Of a stretch of 64,000 nt of DNA, positions 44,101 to 51,739 are shown in pieces. Every line of letters begins with the position of its first letter. Positions within the stretch are counted from its first letter, which is position 1. Position numbers and translations under genes: made by a program. The stretch comes from Chitinophagales bacterium (GTDB lineage Bacteria; Bacteroidota; Bacteroidia; Chitinophagales; UBA10324): the NCBI GenBank assembly GCA_019694975.1, contig JAIBAY010000008.1, positions 124,001 through 188,000 on the forward strand, given 5' to 3'. Under the pieces are notes generated by a model, which was not told where the DNA came from, made no database searches, and saw only the letters and a list, made by a program, of their open reading frames with translations.

Positions 44101-45342
44101 ATGGCTGATGTAGTACGAATGCCCAAGATGAGTGATACGATGACGGAAGGTGTGATCGTTGCCTGGCATAAAAAGGTTGGTGATAAAATTAAATCCGGTG
44201 ATCTGTTGGCAGAGATTGAAACTGATAAAGCGGTAATGGAATTTGAAAGTTTCCAGGAAGGAGTTCTTTTATACATCGGCCCCGACAAAGGTGAAGCAGT
44301 AAAGGTGGATGAGGTAATTGCCGTGCTCGGTAAGGAAGGAGAAGACTACCAGGCATTGCTGAAGCCGGCAACAAACGGAACTGCCGAGAAAAAACCTGAT
44401 GCGGTTACAGCGGAGGTTCCTATAGCAACGAAAAATGAAGTAGCTGCCACCGGCAATGTAACAGCAACTGAGCAGGATAGCGGACGGATTAAAGCATCTC
44501 CGCTTGCTAAAAAGATTGCCAGTGAGTCCGGTGTCCCGATAGCGAAGATTAAAGGTTCCGGTGATGAAGGGCGGATTGTGAAGCGCGACGTAGAAAATTT
44601 CCTGACGGCGAATACAGGAGCCGCCGGCTATGTTTCCATGCCTGCCGTTGCCGGAGTGGAATCATTTGATGAGGTTCCCGTATCGCAAATGCGCAAAACG
44701 ATTGCAAGAAGGTTGGCGGAGAGTAAATTCAGTGCGCCTCATTTTTATCTTACGATGGAGGTCAATATGGACCGTTGCGTGGAAGCGCGAACCGCTTTAA
44801 ATGAAGAATTTCCCGACCGGAAGGTTTCCTTTAACGATATCATCATCAAGGCAGCGGCATTGGCTTTAAAAAAGAACCCGAAGGTGAATGCCAGCTGGCT
44901 GACCGATAAGATCAGGTACAATCATCATGTTCACATTGGTATGGCTGTAGCGGTGGAGGAAGGGTTACTGGTGCCTGTAATCAAATTCGCTGATCAGAAA
45001 TCATTATCACAGATCAGCGAAGAAGCAAGGATGTTTGCAGGTAAGGCAAAGGAAAAAAAGTTGCAGCCGGAAGAGATGCAGGGCAATACATTTACAATTT
45101 CCAATTTAGGCATGATGGATATTGATCATTTTACGGCCATCATTAATCCACCCGATGCATGTATACTGGCTATCGGTAAAATCAGGAAAATTCCGGTAGT
45201 GATACATGACCAGGTAAAAGTCAGCAGTGTGCTCACTGTTACACTTTCCTGTGATCACCGTGTTGTGGATGGTGCTACCGGTGCGCGCTTTCTGCAGACT
45301 TTCAAATCATATCTCGGAAACCCGCTGAGCATGCTTTATTAG
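44101..45342 (+). CDS. pdhC: Dihydrolipoamide acetyltransferase, E2 of pyruvate dehydrogenase
   Basis: 413 residues. One lipoyl domain (1-80) with lipoylated Lys43 in IETDKAVMEFES; E3/E1-binding domain at about 127-165 ('IKASPLAKKIASESGVPIAKIKGSGDEGRIVKRDVENF'); a 2-oxoacid acyltransferase domain (190-413) with the active-site His in SCDHRVVDGATGARF. The N-terminal 'MADVVRMPKMSDTMTEGVIVAWHKKVGDK' is the form found in Bacteroidota PDH E2, with a single lipoyl domain as opposed to two or three in E. coli. It transfers the acetyl group to CoA. E1 genes are not in the window; the E3 gene begins at the window start but is unlinked. Own promoter at 44045-44076. Confidence 0.93.
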   Translation: MADVVRMPKMSDTMTEGVIVAWHKKVGDKIKSGDLLAEIETDKAVMEFESFQEGVLLYIGPDKGEAVKVDEVIAVLGKEGEDYQALLKPATNGTAEKKPDAVTAEVPIATKNEVAATGNVTATEQDSGRIKASPLAKKIASESGVPIAKIKGSGDEGRIVKRDVENFLTANTGAAGYVSMPAVAGVESFDEVPVSQMRKTIARRLAESKFSAPHFYLTMEVNMDRCVEARTALNEEFPDRKVSFNDIIIKAAALALKKNPKVNASWLTDKIRYNHHVHIGMAVAVEEGLLVPVIKFADQKSLSQISEEARMFAGKAKEKKLQPEEMQGNTFTISNLGMMDIDHFTAIINPPDACILAIGKIRKIPVVIHDQVKVSSVLTVTLSCDHRVVDGATGARFLQTFKSYLGNPLSMLY

Positions 45343-45440
45343 CAGTAAGATCAATTGCGCGGATAACAAAGTCCGCAGGAAGTTTCAGGCGTTTGATGCT
45401 AAACGATTCAACGATCTGCTCTCCGCGCAGGTTGCGGCTC

Positions 45441-46289
45441 TTATATTTTTACAAATTTCCGTGTTATCGTTTTATCGCCCGTTCTCAACTCAATAATATA
45501 AGTTCCATTAGCAAAATCTGACAATGAGAAGGAGGCGTATTGCTTTCCTTCCTGCTGTATGTCTTGTTGCAGCATGGCCAGCCTTTTTCCTGATAAGTCA
45601 TATAATGAAATGACCACTGCAGTGCTGTTGGACAGATAGTAACTGAGCAGTATTTCAGATGACGCCGGGTTAGGGTAGAGGCTGAACTCATGGCTATCGC
45701 AGATATCATCGATTCCTACACCAAATGCTTCCGGTATTGTAAGTGTGGAAGTGTGGATCACATCACCACTCGTATTGTTATTGTTGTTGGAAAAGTTAAA
45801 TGCACCGTAAAAAGTTACATCACCGGTGCCTGCAATTGGTGCTGTCCAGGAAAAACTCCAGGTGGCAGTATGGCCGGGCCAAGTTGTTCCTGCACTTTTA
45901 TGGGTGATGTACTTATTCGTATTGCTTGTAAATTTTGTCTTATTGGCATCCAGCAAGGCCATTGTTCCTAAAAGTGTACCGGCATTATTCTGCGGTGAAA
46001 TCTGAAAGCCGAATTTAGTCAGCGAAGGATCAGTGATGCTGGCAGTAATGGTGTAGGTATAGCCGGGCACATAACCGGTTGCCGGCACATCGGAAGTAAT
46101 CACATCAGATATCAGCGTAGCAGTGCCCGGGTGGCAGCCTAAGCGTGCGCAGGTCTTGTTATCAGCCGGTGATCCTGTATTGCCTGCCGGCGCACCTGAA
46201 CCATTACCTTCCGCTGGCTGCAATGAATTACCGGCGACAATAATTGCTGCAATGAGGGAGAAAACTATGAATCGTGTATTTCTTTTCAT
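45441..46289 (-). CDS. Secreted paralogue 1: C-x4-CH domain protein with T9SS type A sorting domain
   Basis: 282 residues with a signal peptide. The mature N-terminus is proline/glycine rich ('GNGSGAPAGNTGSPADNKT') and runs into Cys47-x4-Cys52-His53 ('TCARLGCHPG'). A beta-sandwich domain of ~150 residues follows ('YTYTITASITDPSLTKFGFQISPQ', 'WSFSWTAPIAGTGDVTFYGAFNFSNNNN'), of the choice-of-anchor V/Reeler-like type. The C-terminus ('FSLYPNPASSEILLSYYL' to 'RKFVKI') is a T9SS sorting domain. The two other copies lie immediately upstream on the same strand. C-x4-CH is an attested, rarer haem-c attachment spacing, so haem or metal binding is possible. Function unknown. Confidence 0.86.
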   Translation of the reverse strand: MKRNTRFIVFSLIAAIIVAGNSLQPAEGNGSGAPAGNTGSPADNKTCARLGCHPGTATLISDVITSDVPATGYVPGYTYTITASITDPSLTKFGFQISPQNNAGTLLGTMALLDANKTKFTSNTNKYITHKSAGTTWPGHTATWSFSWTAPIAGTGDVTFYGAFNFSNNNNNTSGDVIHTSTLTIPEAFGVGIDDICDSHEFSLYPNPASSEILLSYYLSNSTAVVISLYDLSGKRLAMLQQDIQQEGKQYASFSLSDFANGTYIIELRTGDKTITRKFVKI

Positions 46290-46308
46290 GGCAAAATTAA
46301 TTCGGCCG

Positions 46309-46316
46309 CAAAGCTA
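46309..46316 (-). promoter_or_regulatory. Promoter -7 element TAGCTTTG for secreted paralogue 1
   Basis: Minus-strand TAnnTTTG match 19 nt before the start. With four following bases it forms TAGCTTTGCGGC, identical to the promoter of paralogue 2. Confidence 0.6.
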
Positions 46317-46483
46317 AACTATGCAACTGAGATTCTTCAGCAGCTGCGGTAAAAGCGATAGTATCAAAACTGATGCTTTCATTTTTTTTGAAGGAAATCA
46401 AAGCTTAATAAACAGCGGGCAGCAGACAGCGGACAGTCAGCCGGAAATTTTGATGATAATATTTCGGCAGCGGCTGCCGGGAA

Positions 46484-46511
46484 AAAGCAAACCCTTCCGT
46501 TGCCGGAAGGG
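46484..46511 (-). terminator. Intrinsic terminator after secreted paralogue 2
   Basis: On the minus strand a 7-bp stem CCCTTCC/GGAAGGG with a 6-nt loop is followed by TTTGCTTTTT. It lies about 160 nt downstream of the paralogue 2 stop. Confidence 0.6.
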
Positions 46512-46672
46512 CTTGCCTCGCATGAATCAAATGGAATGAGGGGTTTAAAGGAATTATCTTTTATGCATTGCAGCTGACTTCAGTAAACAACATCGGATTT
46601 GACTGAAGCAAAACACAGTCGGGGAAATTTACTGATGAACATATCCTTGAAATTTTCGAATGAAGCATCATG

Positions 46673-47524
46673 TTAAAGCCTGGTAACTTTTCTCGTAATC
46701 ACCTGGTCGCCGGCATGTAGCTTTACTATATACACACCCGATCCGACATCGCTGAGTGGAAGGTCAATATGATAGGTGCCGGGAGCCTGGTCATTCCTGC
46801 TCAGTTCCTTCACTGCTTTGCCCGACAAATCAAACAAAGTAATATCCACCGGCCCTGCCTGTGAAAGTGCGTAGCTGATATTCACATGATCGGCTGCCGG
46901 ATTCGGAAATACATTAAGTGATTCTATGCTTACCACATCGTTGACAGCCGTGCCAAAGCCTTCGGGAATCACAAGTGTTGCAGTATGAATCACATCGCCG
47001 CTTGTTCCGCCATTGTTGTTGGCAAAATCAAATGCTCCGTAGAAAGTTACATCACCTGTTCCTGCAGCAGGAGCGGTCCAGTGAAATGACCATGTTGCCG
47101 TATGATCAGGGAATAAGTTTCCATTGCTGGTATGGGTAATATATTTATTGGAGCTGCTCGTGAATTTGGTTTTTACGGCATCTGATATTGACATAGTTCC
47201 AAGCACAGTGCCCGCTGTATTTTGCGGTGTTATTTCAAACCCGAACTTAACCAGGTTTGGATCGGTGATGGTGGCTGTTATTGTGTATGTAGAATCCGGA
47301 ACATAACCGGTTACAGGAACATCGGAAGTGATTACATCAAAAATTGCTGTTGATCCGCCGGGATGACAACCGCTTTTTGCACAGGTCTTACCATTATCAC
47401 CCGGAGCTCCGGCAACCGATGATGGCGCTCCTTCGGGATAGCTTGTGGCAGAATGCATGGACAGACCGATGATGGCCATGCCGGTGAAAAGTGTAAACGC
47501 AATAAAAAGTAAGTTCTTTTTCAT
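46673..47524 (-). CDS. Secreted paralogue 2: C-x4-CH domain protein with T9SS type A sorting domain
   Basis: 283 residues. Signal peptide 'MKKNLLFIAFTLFTGMAIIGLSMHSATS'. 'YPEGAPSSVAGAPGDNGKT' leads to Cys48-x4-Cys53-His54 ('TCAKSGCHPGG'). The domain that follows ('STYTITATITDPNLVKFGFEITPQ', 'GNLFPDHTATWSFHW') is nearly colinear with paralogue 1 and shares the GTVLGTMSxxDAxKTKFTSxxNKYITH core. The C-terminal sorting domain is 'LNVFPNPAADHVNISYAL' to 'ITRKVTRL'. Own promoter (47542-47549) and terminator flank it, so the three copies are not a single operon. Probably arose by duplication; target surface and role unknown. Confidence 0.86.
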   Translation of the reverse strand: MKKNLLFIAFTLFTGMAIIGLSMHSATSYPEGAPSSVAGAPGDNGKTCAKSGCHPGGSTAIFDVITSDVPVTGYVPDSTYTITATITDPNLVKFGFEITPQNTAGTVLGTMSISDAVKTKFTSSSNKYITHTSNGNLFPDHTATWSFHWTAPAAGTGDVTFYGAFDFANNNGGTSGDVIHTATLVIPEGFGTAVNDVVSIESLNVFPNPAADHVNISYALSQAGPVDITLFDLSGKAVKELSRNDQAPGTYHIDLPLSDVGSGVYIVKLHAGDQVITRKVTRL

Positions 47525-47541
47525 ACCAATTTTGTTTGCCG

Positions 47542-47549
47542 CAAAGCTA
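47542..47549 (-). promoter_or_regulatory. Promoter -7 element TAGCTTTG for secreted paralogue 2
   Basis: Minus-strand TAnnTTTG match 17 nt before the start codon; extended TAGCTTTGCGGC is shared with paralogue 1. Confidence 0.6.
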
Positions 47550-47789
47550 TCCGTCAGGCCCTTACCCTTAAAATGTTATGCACTGAGCGGGCGATTTTTG
47601 AGCTCGACCGGTAAAAACACACCTTCGGATAATATCATCATTCGAAAGAGCTTCATTATCAGCTATCTCAAAACAAGCAATCAATGCGGTCATGCCGGAT
47701 TTATTTCTGCATCTTAAAAAGTTGTAATTGAGGTTCAGCGGAGCAACGATTTGGAGTTGAAAAGAACACCCGTCGGTATGCAGGTGGAC

Positions 47790-47821
47790 AAAAAAAAGGG
47801 GGAACATTGCCCCCCTTTTTT
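47790..47821 (-). terminator. Strong intrinsic terminator after secreted paralogue 3
   Basis: GGGGG-AACATTG-CCCCCC hairpin preceded by A8 and followed by T6 on the plus strand, so it reads as a terminator on either strand. It lies 18 nt beyond the stop of the minus-strand gene at 47840. Confidence 0.8.
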
Positions 47822-47839
47822 AATTTTCAAACGCTAAGA

Positions 47840-49135
47840 TTATTCTGTCTTAACGATTTTAATGACCTGTTGAACGTCACCTTGTTCGATTCTCACAAAG
47901 TAAATTCCGGGTGTAAGGTCTTCATTGATTTCAAAAGGCATTGCAGGGTCAACATCATTATAAATATGAATGGCTCTGCCACTGATATCCAGCAACCTGA
48001 TGATGGCCTTTTCTTTAGACAATGAACCGATTTGTATGTTGACCGCATTGCTGAACGGATTAGGATAAGCGGCAGCATTAATGGCAGGCTCTTCACCCAT
48101 CTTGCAACTAATCGTAACGGCTGTTGCTTTGGATGTTTTATTGCAACCGGTTGCCGTTATCGTCACTTTCACGGTATAGGAACCAGATAGTGTTGCGAGG
48201 TAAGTACTGTTGGTCGCACCACTGATATTCACACCATCTTTCTGCCATTTGTAGGTAACACCGGTTGTTGGAGTGCCGCCTCTGGTCAGCAATATGCTGC
48301 CTGCTGTACAAGCCCCTGCTGAAATAGTAGCGGTAGGTGCCGGATTTACGGTTATCGTTACCGTCTTACTGCAAGCGCCTCCGTCTCCGGTAACCGTATA
48401 GGTAGTTGTTGAAGTGGGTTTGGCAACAACAACAGCACCGGTCGTAACATCAAGGCCGGTGGATGGTGCCCAGGTATAGGATGTTGCTCCGCTGGCAGTA
48501 ATGGTTTGTTTGCTGCCTTTGCAGATAGTAGCGGCCACCGGTGTAACAGTAAGGTTACAGGCAGATACGGCTTCCTGCACCGTGTAGGTGGAGGTTTTAA
48601 CTATGTCGCCACTTGTGCCGCCATTATTATTGGCATACATGAAAGAACCGTAAAAGGTAACAGCGCCTGTTCCTGCAACCGGAGCTTTCCAGTTGAAAGA
48701 CCAGGTGGCAGTATGCCCGTTCCAGGTATTGCCTGAAGTGGTGTGGGTGATGTACTTGCCGTTTGATGCAGTGAATTTGGTTTTTGTTGCATCTGTCAGG
48801 CTCATCGTACCCAATACTGTACCGGCTGCGTTTTGTGGTGAAATCTCAAAACCGAATTTCACCAGCGATGGATCTGAAATGGTTGCCGTTACCTGGTAGG
48901 TTGTGCCGGGCACATAACCGGCTGCCGGAATGTTTGATGTCATGGCATTCAGCATGGTGCCTGCCGTTCCGGAATGGCATCCGCTCTTTGTGCATGTTTT
49001 GTTATTGTCGCCGGGCGATCCTGTTACGGATGATGGTGCACCGTCGGGATAACTGATGGCTGTGATAAAAGTTGCGCTGATTAAACCGCTTGCAACAACG
49101 ATGAAAATCAGCAAAGAATGTAATTTGTTTTTCAT
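47840..49135 (-). CDS. Secreted paralogue 3: C-x4-CH domain protein with two added Ig-like modules and T9SS sorting domain
   Basis: 431 residues. Signal peptide to 'ISATFITA'. 'YPDGAPSSVTGSPGDNNKT' leads to Cys48-x4-Cys53-His54 ('TCTKSGCHSG') and the same ~150-residue domain ('TTYQVTATISDPSLVKFGFEISPQ', 'NGHTATWSFNWKAPVAGTGAVTFYGSFMYANNNGG'). It differs by about 155 residues inserted before the sorting domain (about 195-350): an Ig-like module ('CNLTVTPVAATICKGSKQTITASGATSYTW') like those of the 32329 protein, and a second ('PTATISAGACTAGSILLTRGGTPTTGVTYKWQKDG'). The tail 'NAAAYPNPFSNAVNIQIG' to 'VIKIVKTE' is the T9SS type A domain. It is the most upstream of the three. Confidence 0.88.
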   Translation of the reverse strand: MKNKLHSLLIFIVVASGLISATFITAISYPDGAPSSVTGSPGDNNKTCTKSGCHSGTAGTMLNAMTSNIPAAGYVPGTTYQVTATISDPSLVKFGFEISPQNAAGTVLGTMSLTDATKTKFTASNGKYITHTTSGNTWNGHTATWSFNWKAPVAGTGAVTFYGSFMYANNNGGTSGDIVKTSTYTVQEAVSACNLTVTPVAATICKGSKQTITASGATSYTWAPSTGLDVTTGAVVVAKPTSTTTYTVTGDGGACSKTVTITVNPAPTATISAGACTAGSILLTRGGTPTTGVTYKWQKDGVNISGATNSTYLATLSGSYTVKVTITATGCNKTSKATAVTISCKMGEEPAINAAAYPNPFSNAVNIQIGSLSKEKAIIRLLDISGRAIHIYNDVDPAMPFEINEDLTPGIYFVRIEQGDVQQVIKIVKTE

Positions 49136-49169
49136 AAAGGCTTTGGTTTGAAAGTGAATTGAATGAAAC

Positions 49170-49177
49170 CAAAACTA
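49170..49177 (-). promoter_or_regulatory. Promoter -7 element TAGTTTTG for secreted paralogue 3
   Basis: Minus-strand TAnnTTTG match 34 nt before the start codon; the flanking GCGGC of the other two paralogues is not conserved here. Confidence 0.5.
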
Positions 49178-49310
49178 TAGGCTCATGTCAAGGCGCCACA
49201 AACAACAATGCCGAAATGGACAGAATCAGCGTTGAACGGTGAATACCATAAGCTGAAGGAGAAAATTAAATATAGAAATTATAATAATTTGTAATTCGAG
49301 TGTAATTCGG

Positions 49311-51008
49311 TCAATTCAGTGCGCTGTCATCGGCAGCCGTAAGCCAGTTATTCACGGAAGCGATAGTTGCTGTTGCAGCGTTGGCATCGAAAGGAGATTG
49401 CAGGCCTGCCTCCGCTACCAGTTGCAGAAATGATTTGCTGCCGCCGGCCTTGCAAAGCCGTATATAATCATCCATGGCAGCCTTCCTGTCTGTGGTTGCC
49501 TTTACCCAGAACTGGAATGCACATAACTGTGCGAGTGTGTAATCGATATAGTAGAACGGGTGTTTATAGATATGCGCCTGCCTTTGCCAGAATCCGCCTT
49601 CTTCCAGGAAATCATTATGTTCATAGACCCGGTGAGGCAGATACTTTTTTTCAAGTGAACGCCAGTATGCATTCCTTTCTTTTGGCGTGAGCCCGGGATG
49701 TTCATAGATATGATGCTGAAATTCATCAACCGCAACACCGTAAGGAAGAAAAATAAGTGAATGGCTCAGGTGTGCAAACTTGTACTTATCGGTTTGCCCG
49801 TCAAAAAACAGGTTCATCCACGGCCATGTTAAAAATTCCATACTCATGGAATGTATTTCAGCCGCTTCGCTGGTCGGGAAATAATATTCTTCCAGGCCAA
49901 GGTGGCGGCTGCAATAGGTTTGAAAGGCATGGCCTGCCTCATGTGTCAGCACATCAATATCGCCGGAGGTGCCGTTAAAATTGGAAAAGATAAACGGGCT
50001 CCGCGTTTCACTCAGGAAGGTGCAGTATCCGCCGCCGGCCTTGTTGGGTTTATTCACAAGATCCATCAGTTCATTCTCAATCATGTAACTGAAAAATTCG
50101 CCTGTTTCCGGCGACAGTTCATCATACATATGCTTTGCATGCTGCACGATCCATTCCGGCGTACCCTGTGGTGTTGCATTGCCCGAATTGAAATCCAGCG
50201 GTTCATCGAAATACAGCAGTTGTTCAAGGCCGAGCCGCCTGCGTTGTCTTTCTTTCAGCTGCGACACAAGCGGTACAACGTTTTCCTCCACCATTTTTCT
50301 GAATGCGCGCACCATCGTCGCATCGTAATCAGTACGGCACATACGGAGGTAACCAACACTCACAAAATTTTTGAAGCCAAGCTTCCCGGCGATGGTGTGC
50401 CTGACTTTCACCAGCTCATCAAAAATACGGTCCAGTGCCTGTGCATTGGCAGCATAGAATTCATCCGTTCGCTCATGTGCCGCTTTGCGTATGGCGCGGT
50501 CAGTGGATAGTTTATAAGGAACCATGCCGCTCAGGTTCAGTTTCTTTCCGTCGAATTCTATCTCGGCGGATGCGATCAGTTTCGTGTATTCTGTCGTGAG
50601 TTCATTTTCACGCTGAAGATCGCTGATGATGGCCGGCGAAAAGGATTGCAGTGTTACGCTTGCTATGTCAAACAGTTGCTTGCCGTACCTGCTTTCCAAC
50701 TCGCCCCTGCAGGGCGAGTTGATCAGAGCCTTGTAAAAGGCTGAAACAAGATCGAGGTAAATAGGATAGGAGTTGTCGAAGTATTCCTGTTCCGCTTCAA
50801 AAAAAGGATCACTCGTATCAATGGTATGGCGGATGCTTGCCACGTTGCTCATGGTTTCAAAATGCGACCGCAGTCTGTAGATTTCATCAATGACCTCCAT
50901 CTGCGCCTTCGCCGCTGCCGTTTGACGGAACGTTTCCATTAATGCATTGAATTGACCGGCTAGCTGATCAAGGTCCGGCCGCTCGTATTTTATCTGGCTG
51001 AATTTCAT
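49311..51008 (-). CDS. M3-family oligoendopeptidase
   Basis: 565 residues. The zinc motif HEAGH is in 'DVLTHEAGHAFQTYCSRH', with the third ligand Glu in 'FPTSEAAEIHSMSMEF'. The mostly helical body ('YDELSPETGEFFSYMIENELMDLVNKPNKAGGGYCTFL') matches the PepF/M3 oligoendopeptidase group of Bacteroidota, which lack a signal peptide and cut short peptides in the cytoplasm. The protein begins 'MKFSQIKYERPDLDQLAGQFNALMETFRQ', the usual N-terminus. It is followed by no gene on this strand within 170 nt. The -7 element at 51026-51033 lies 18 nt upstream. Confidence 0.93.
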   Translation of the reverse strand: MKFSQIKYERPDLDQLAGQFNALMETFRQTAAAKAQMEVIDEIYRLRSHFETMSNVASIRHTIDTSDPFFEAEQEYFDNSYPIYLDLVSAFYKALINSPCRGELESRYGKQLFDIASVTLQSFSPAIISDLQRENELTTEYTKLIASAEIEFDGKKLNLSGMVPYKLSTDRAIRKAAHERTDEFYAANAQALDRIFDELVKVRHTIAGKLGFKNFVSVGYLRMCRTDYDATMVRAFRKMVEENVVPLVSQLKERQRRRLGLEQLLYFDEPLDFNSGNATPQGTPEWIVQHAKHMYDELSPETGEFFSYMIENELMDLVNKPNKAGGGYCTFLSETRSPFIFSNFNGTSGDIDVLTHEAGHAFQTYCSRHLGLEEYYFPTSEAAEIHSMSMEFLTWPWMNLFFDGQTDKYKFAHLSHSLIFLPYGVAVDEFQHHIYEHPGLTPKERNAYWRSLEKKYLPHRVYEHNDFLEEGGFWQRQAHIYKHPFYYIDYTLAQLCAFQFWVKATTDRKAAMDDYIRLCKAGGSKSFLQLVAEAGLQSPFDANAATATIASVNNWLTAADDSALN

Positions 51009-51025
51009 AGTGGCATAAAGTGGGC

Positions 51026-51033
51026 AAAACTAC
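51026..51033 (-). promoter_or_regulatory. Promoter -7 element TAGTTTTG for the M3 peptidase
   Basis: Minus-strand TAnnTTTG match 17 nt before the start codon at 51008. It lies in the short gap after folB. Confidence 0.5.
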
Positions 51034-51057
51034 AAGTTATCAGTGCTCCTTCCATAT

Positions 51058-51426
51058 CTATTTTTTTATGTTTCTTACCCAACTATCCTCAATCCAAACT
51101 TTCTTCACCCTTCCTCCAAGCGGAGGATGCAGCTTGGCAACACGCAATTTGATGCTTGTGACAGCAGGAAATTTTTGCGCAATGCCCGACATTATATTGG
51201 CAACAACCGTCTCCAGCAGGTGAGTGGGCTGCATCATCAGGTCGCGGATATGGTCATACACAAGTTCATAATTAACGGTATGGGCCAGTTCGTCATTTAA
51301 GTCACCTGTTCTTGCTGTCGTGGTAAGGTGGATGGTAACTTCTATTTCATTACCCAGCAATTGCTCTTCCGGGTAATACCCGATGGGAGCTTTAAACTTC
51401 ATGCCTTCGATTACGATAGTTGCCAT
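51058..51426 (-). CDS. folB: Dihydroneopterin aldolase
   Basis: 122 residues from the ATG at 51424-51426; an ATG five codons upstream ('MKLFP') is less likely. 'ATIVIEGMKFKAPIGYYPEEQLLGNEIEVTIHL' carries the conserved substrate glutamate (E) and the Tyr of the pterin pocket; 'DELAHTVNYELVYDHIRDLM' and 'LLETVVANIMSGIAQKFPAVTSIKLRVAKLHPPLGGRV' complete the fold. The enzyme converts dihydroneopterin to 6-hydroxymethyl-dihydropterin in folate synthesis; it is an octamer. The M3 peptidase gene follows on the same strand but has its own promoter. Possible -7 element GATATTTG at 51455-51462. Confidence 0.92.
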   Translation of the reverse strand: MATIVIEGMKFKAPIGYYPEEQLLGNEIEVTIHLTTTARTGDLNDELAHTVNYELVYDHIRDLMMQPTHLLETVVANIMSGIAQKFPAVTSIKLRVAKLHPPLGGRVKKVWIEDSWVRNIKK

Positions 51427-51739
51427 AGGGAATAGTTTCATGCGGTTGAGAATACAAATATCCGCAAATTAAAAAGTTCCGCTGTCCTGTATCCATGAAG
51501 GTGCATGAATGATTTACTTTCTTTGTGCAGCTTAAAAGTTGTGAGAAGCCAATAATAAGATTAACCGTTTTCGATTGCGTAAGCGCCCATTACTGTTTAT
51601 GTCTCCGTTATTCTGCAGGAGTTGCTGAAATCATGTATTAACCCGTTGATACAGCATAATTTTGTAACAGTATAGGATACATAAGTTGAAAACGAAAAGA
51701 GAAAATCAGGAAACGATATTACTTCACTGAAATTGAATA
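51427..51739. other. Intergenic gap between divergent folB and sulfotransferase
   Basis: 313 bases with candidate -7 elements GATATTTG (minus, 51455-51462) and TAATTTTG (plus, 51657-51664). The rest is AT-rich, and I see no gene or structured RNA. Confidence 0.5.
51657..51664 (+). promoter_or_regulatory. Promoter -7 element TAATTTTG for the sulfotransferase
   Basis: Exact TAnnTTTG match, 75 nt before the ATG at 51740. Confidence 0.4.

Larger units (their letters stand above)
46290..46672. other. Intergenic gap between secreted paralogues 1 and 2
   Basis: 383 bases containing the promoter of paralogue 1 (46309-46316) and the minus-strand terminator hairpin of paralogue 2 (46484-46511). The palindrome CGGCAG-CGG-CTGCCG at about 46465-46479 lies beside it. 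I see no credible gene. Confidence 0.6.
47525..47839. other. Intergenic gap between secreted paralogues 2 and 3
   Basis: 315 bases. It contains the paralogue 2 promoter near 47542-47549 and the strong hairpin at 47790-47821. No credible reading frame. Confidence 0.6.
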
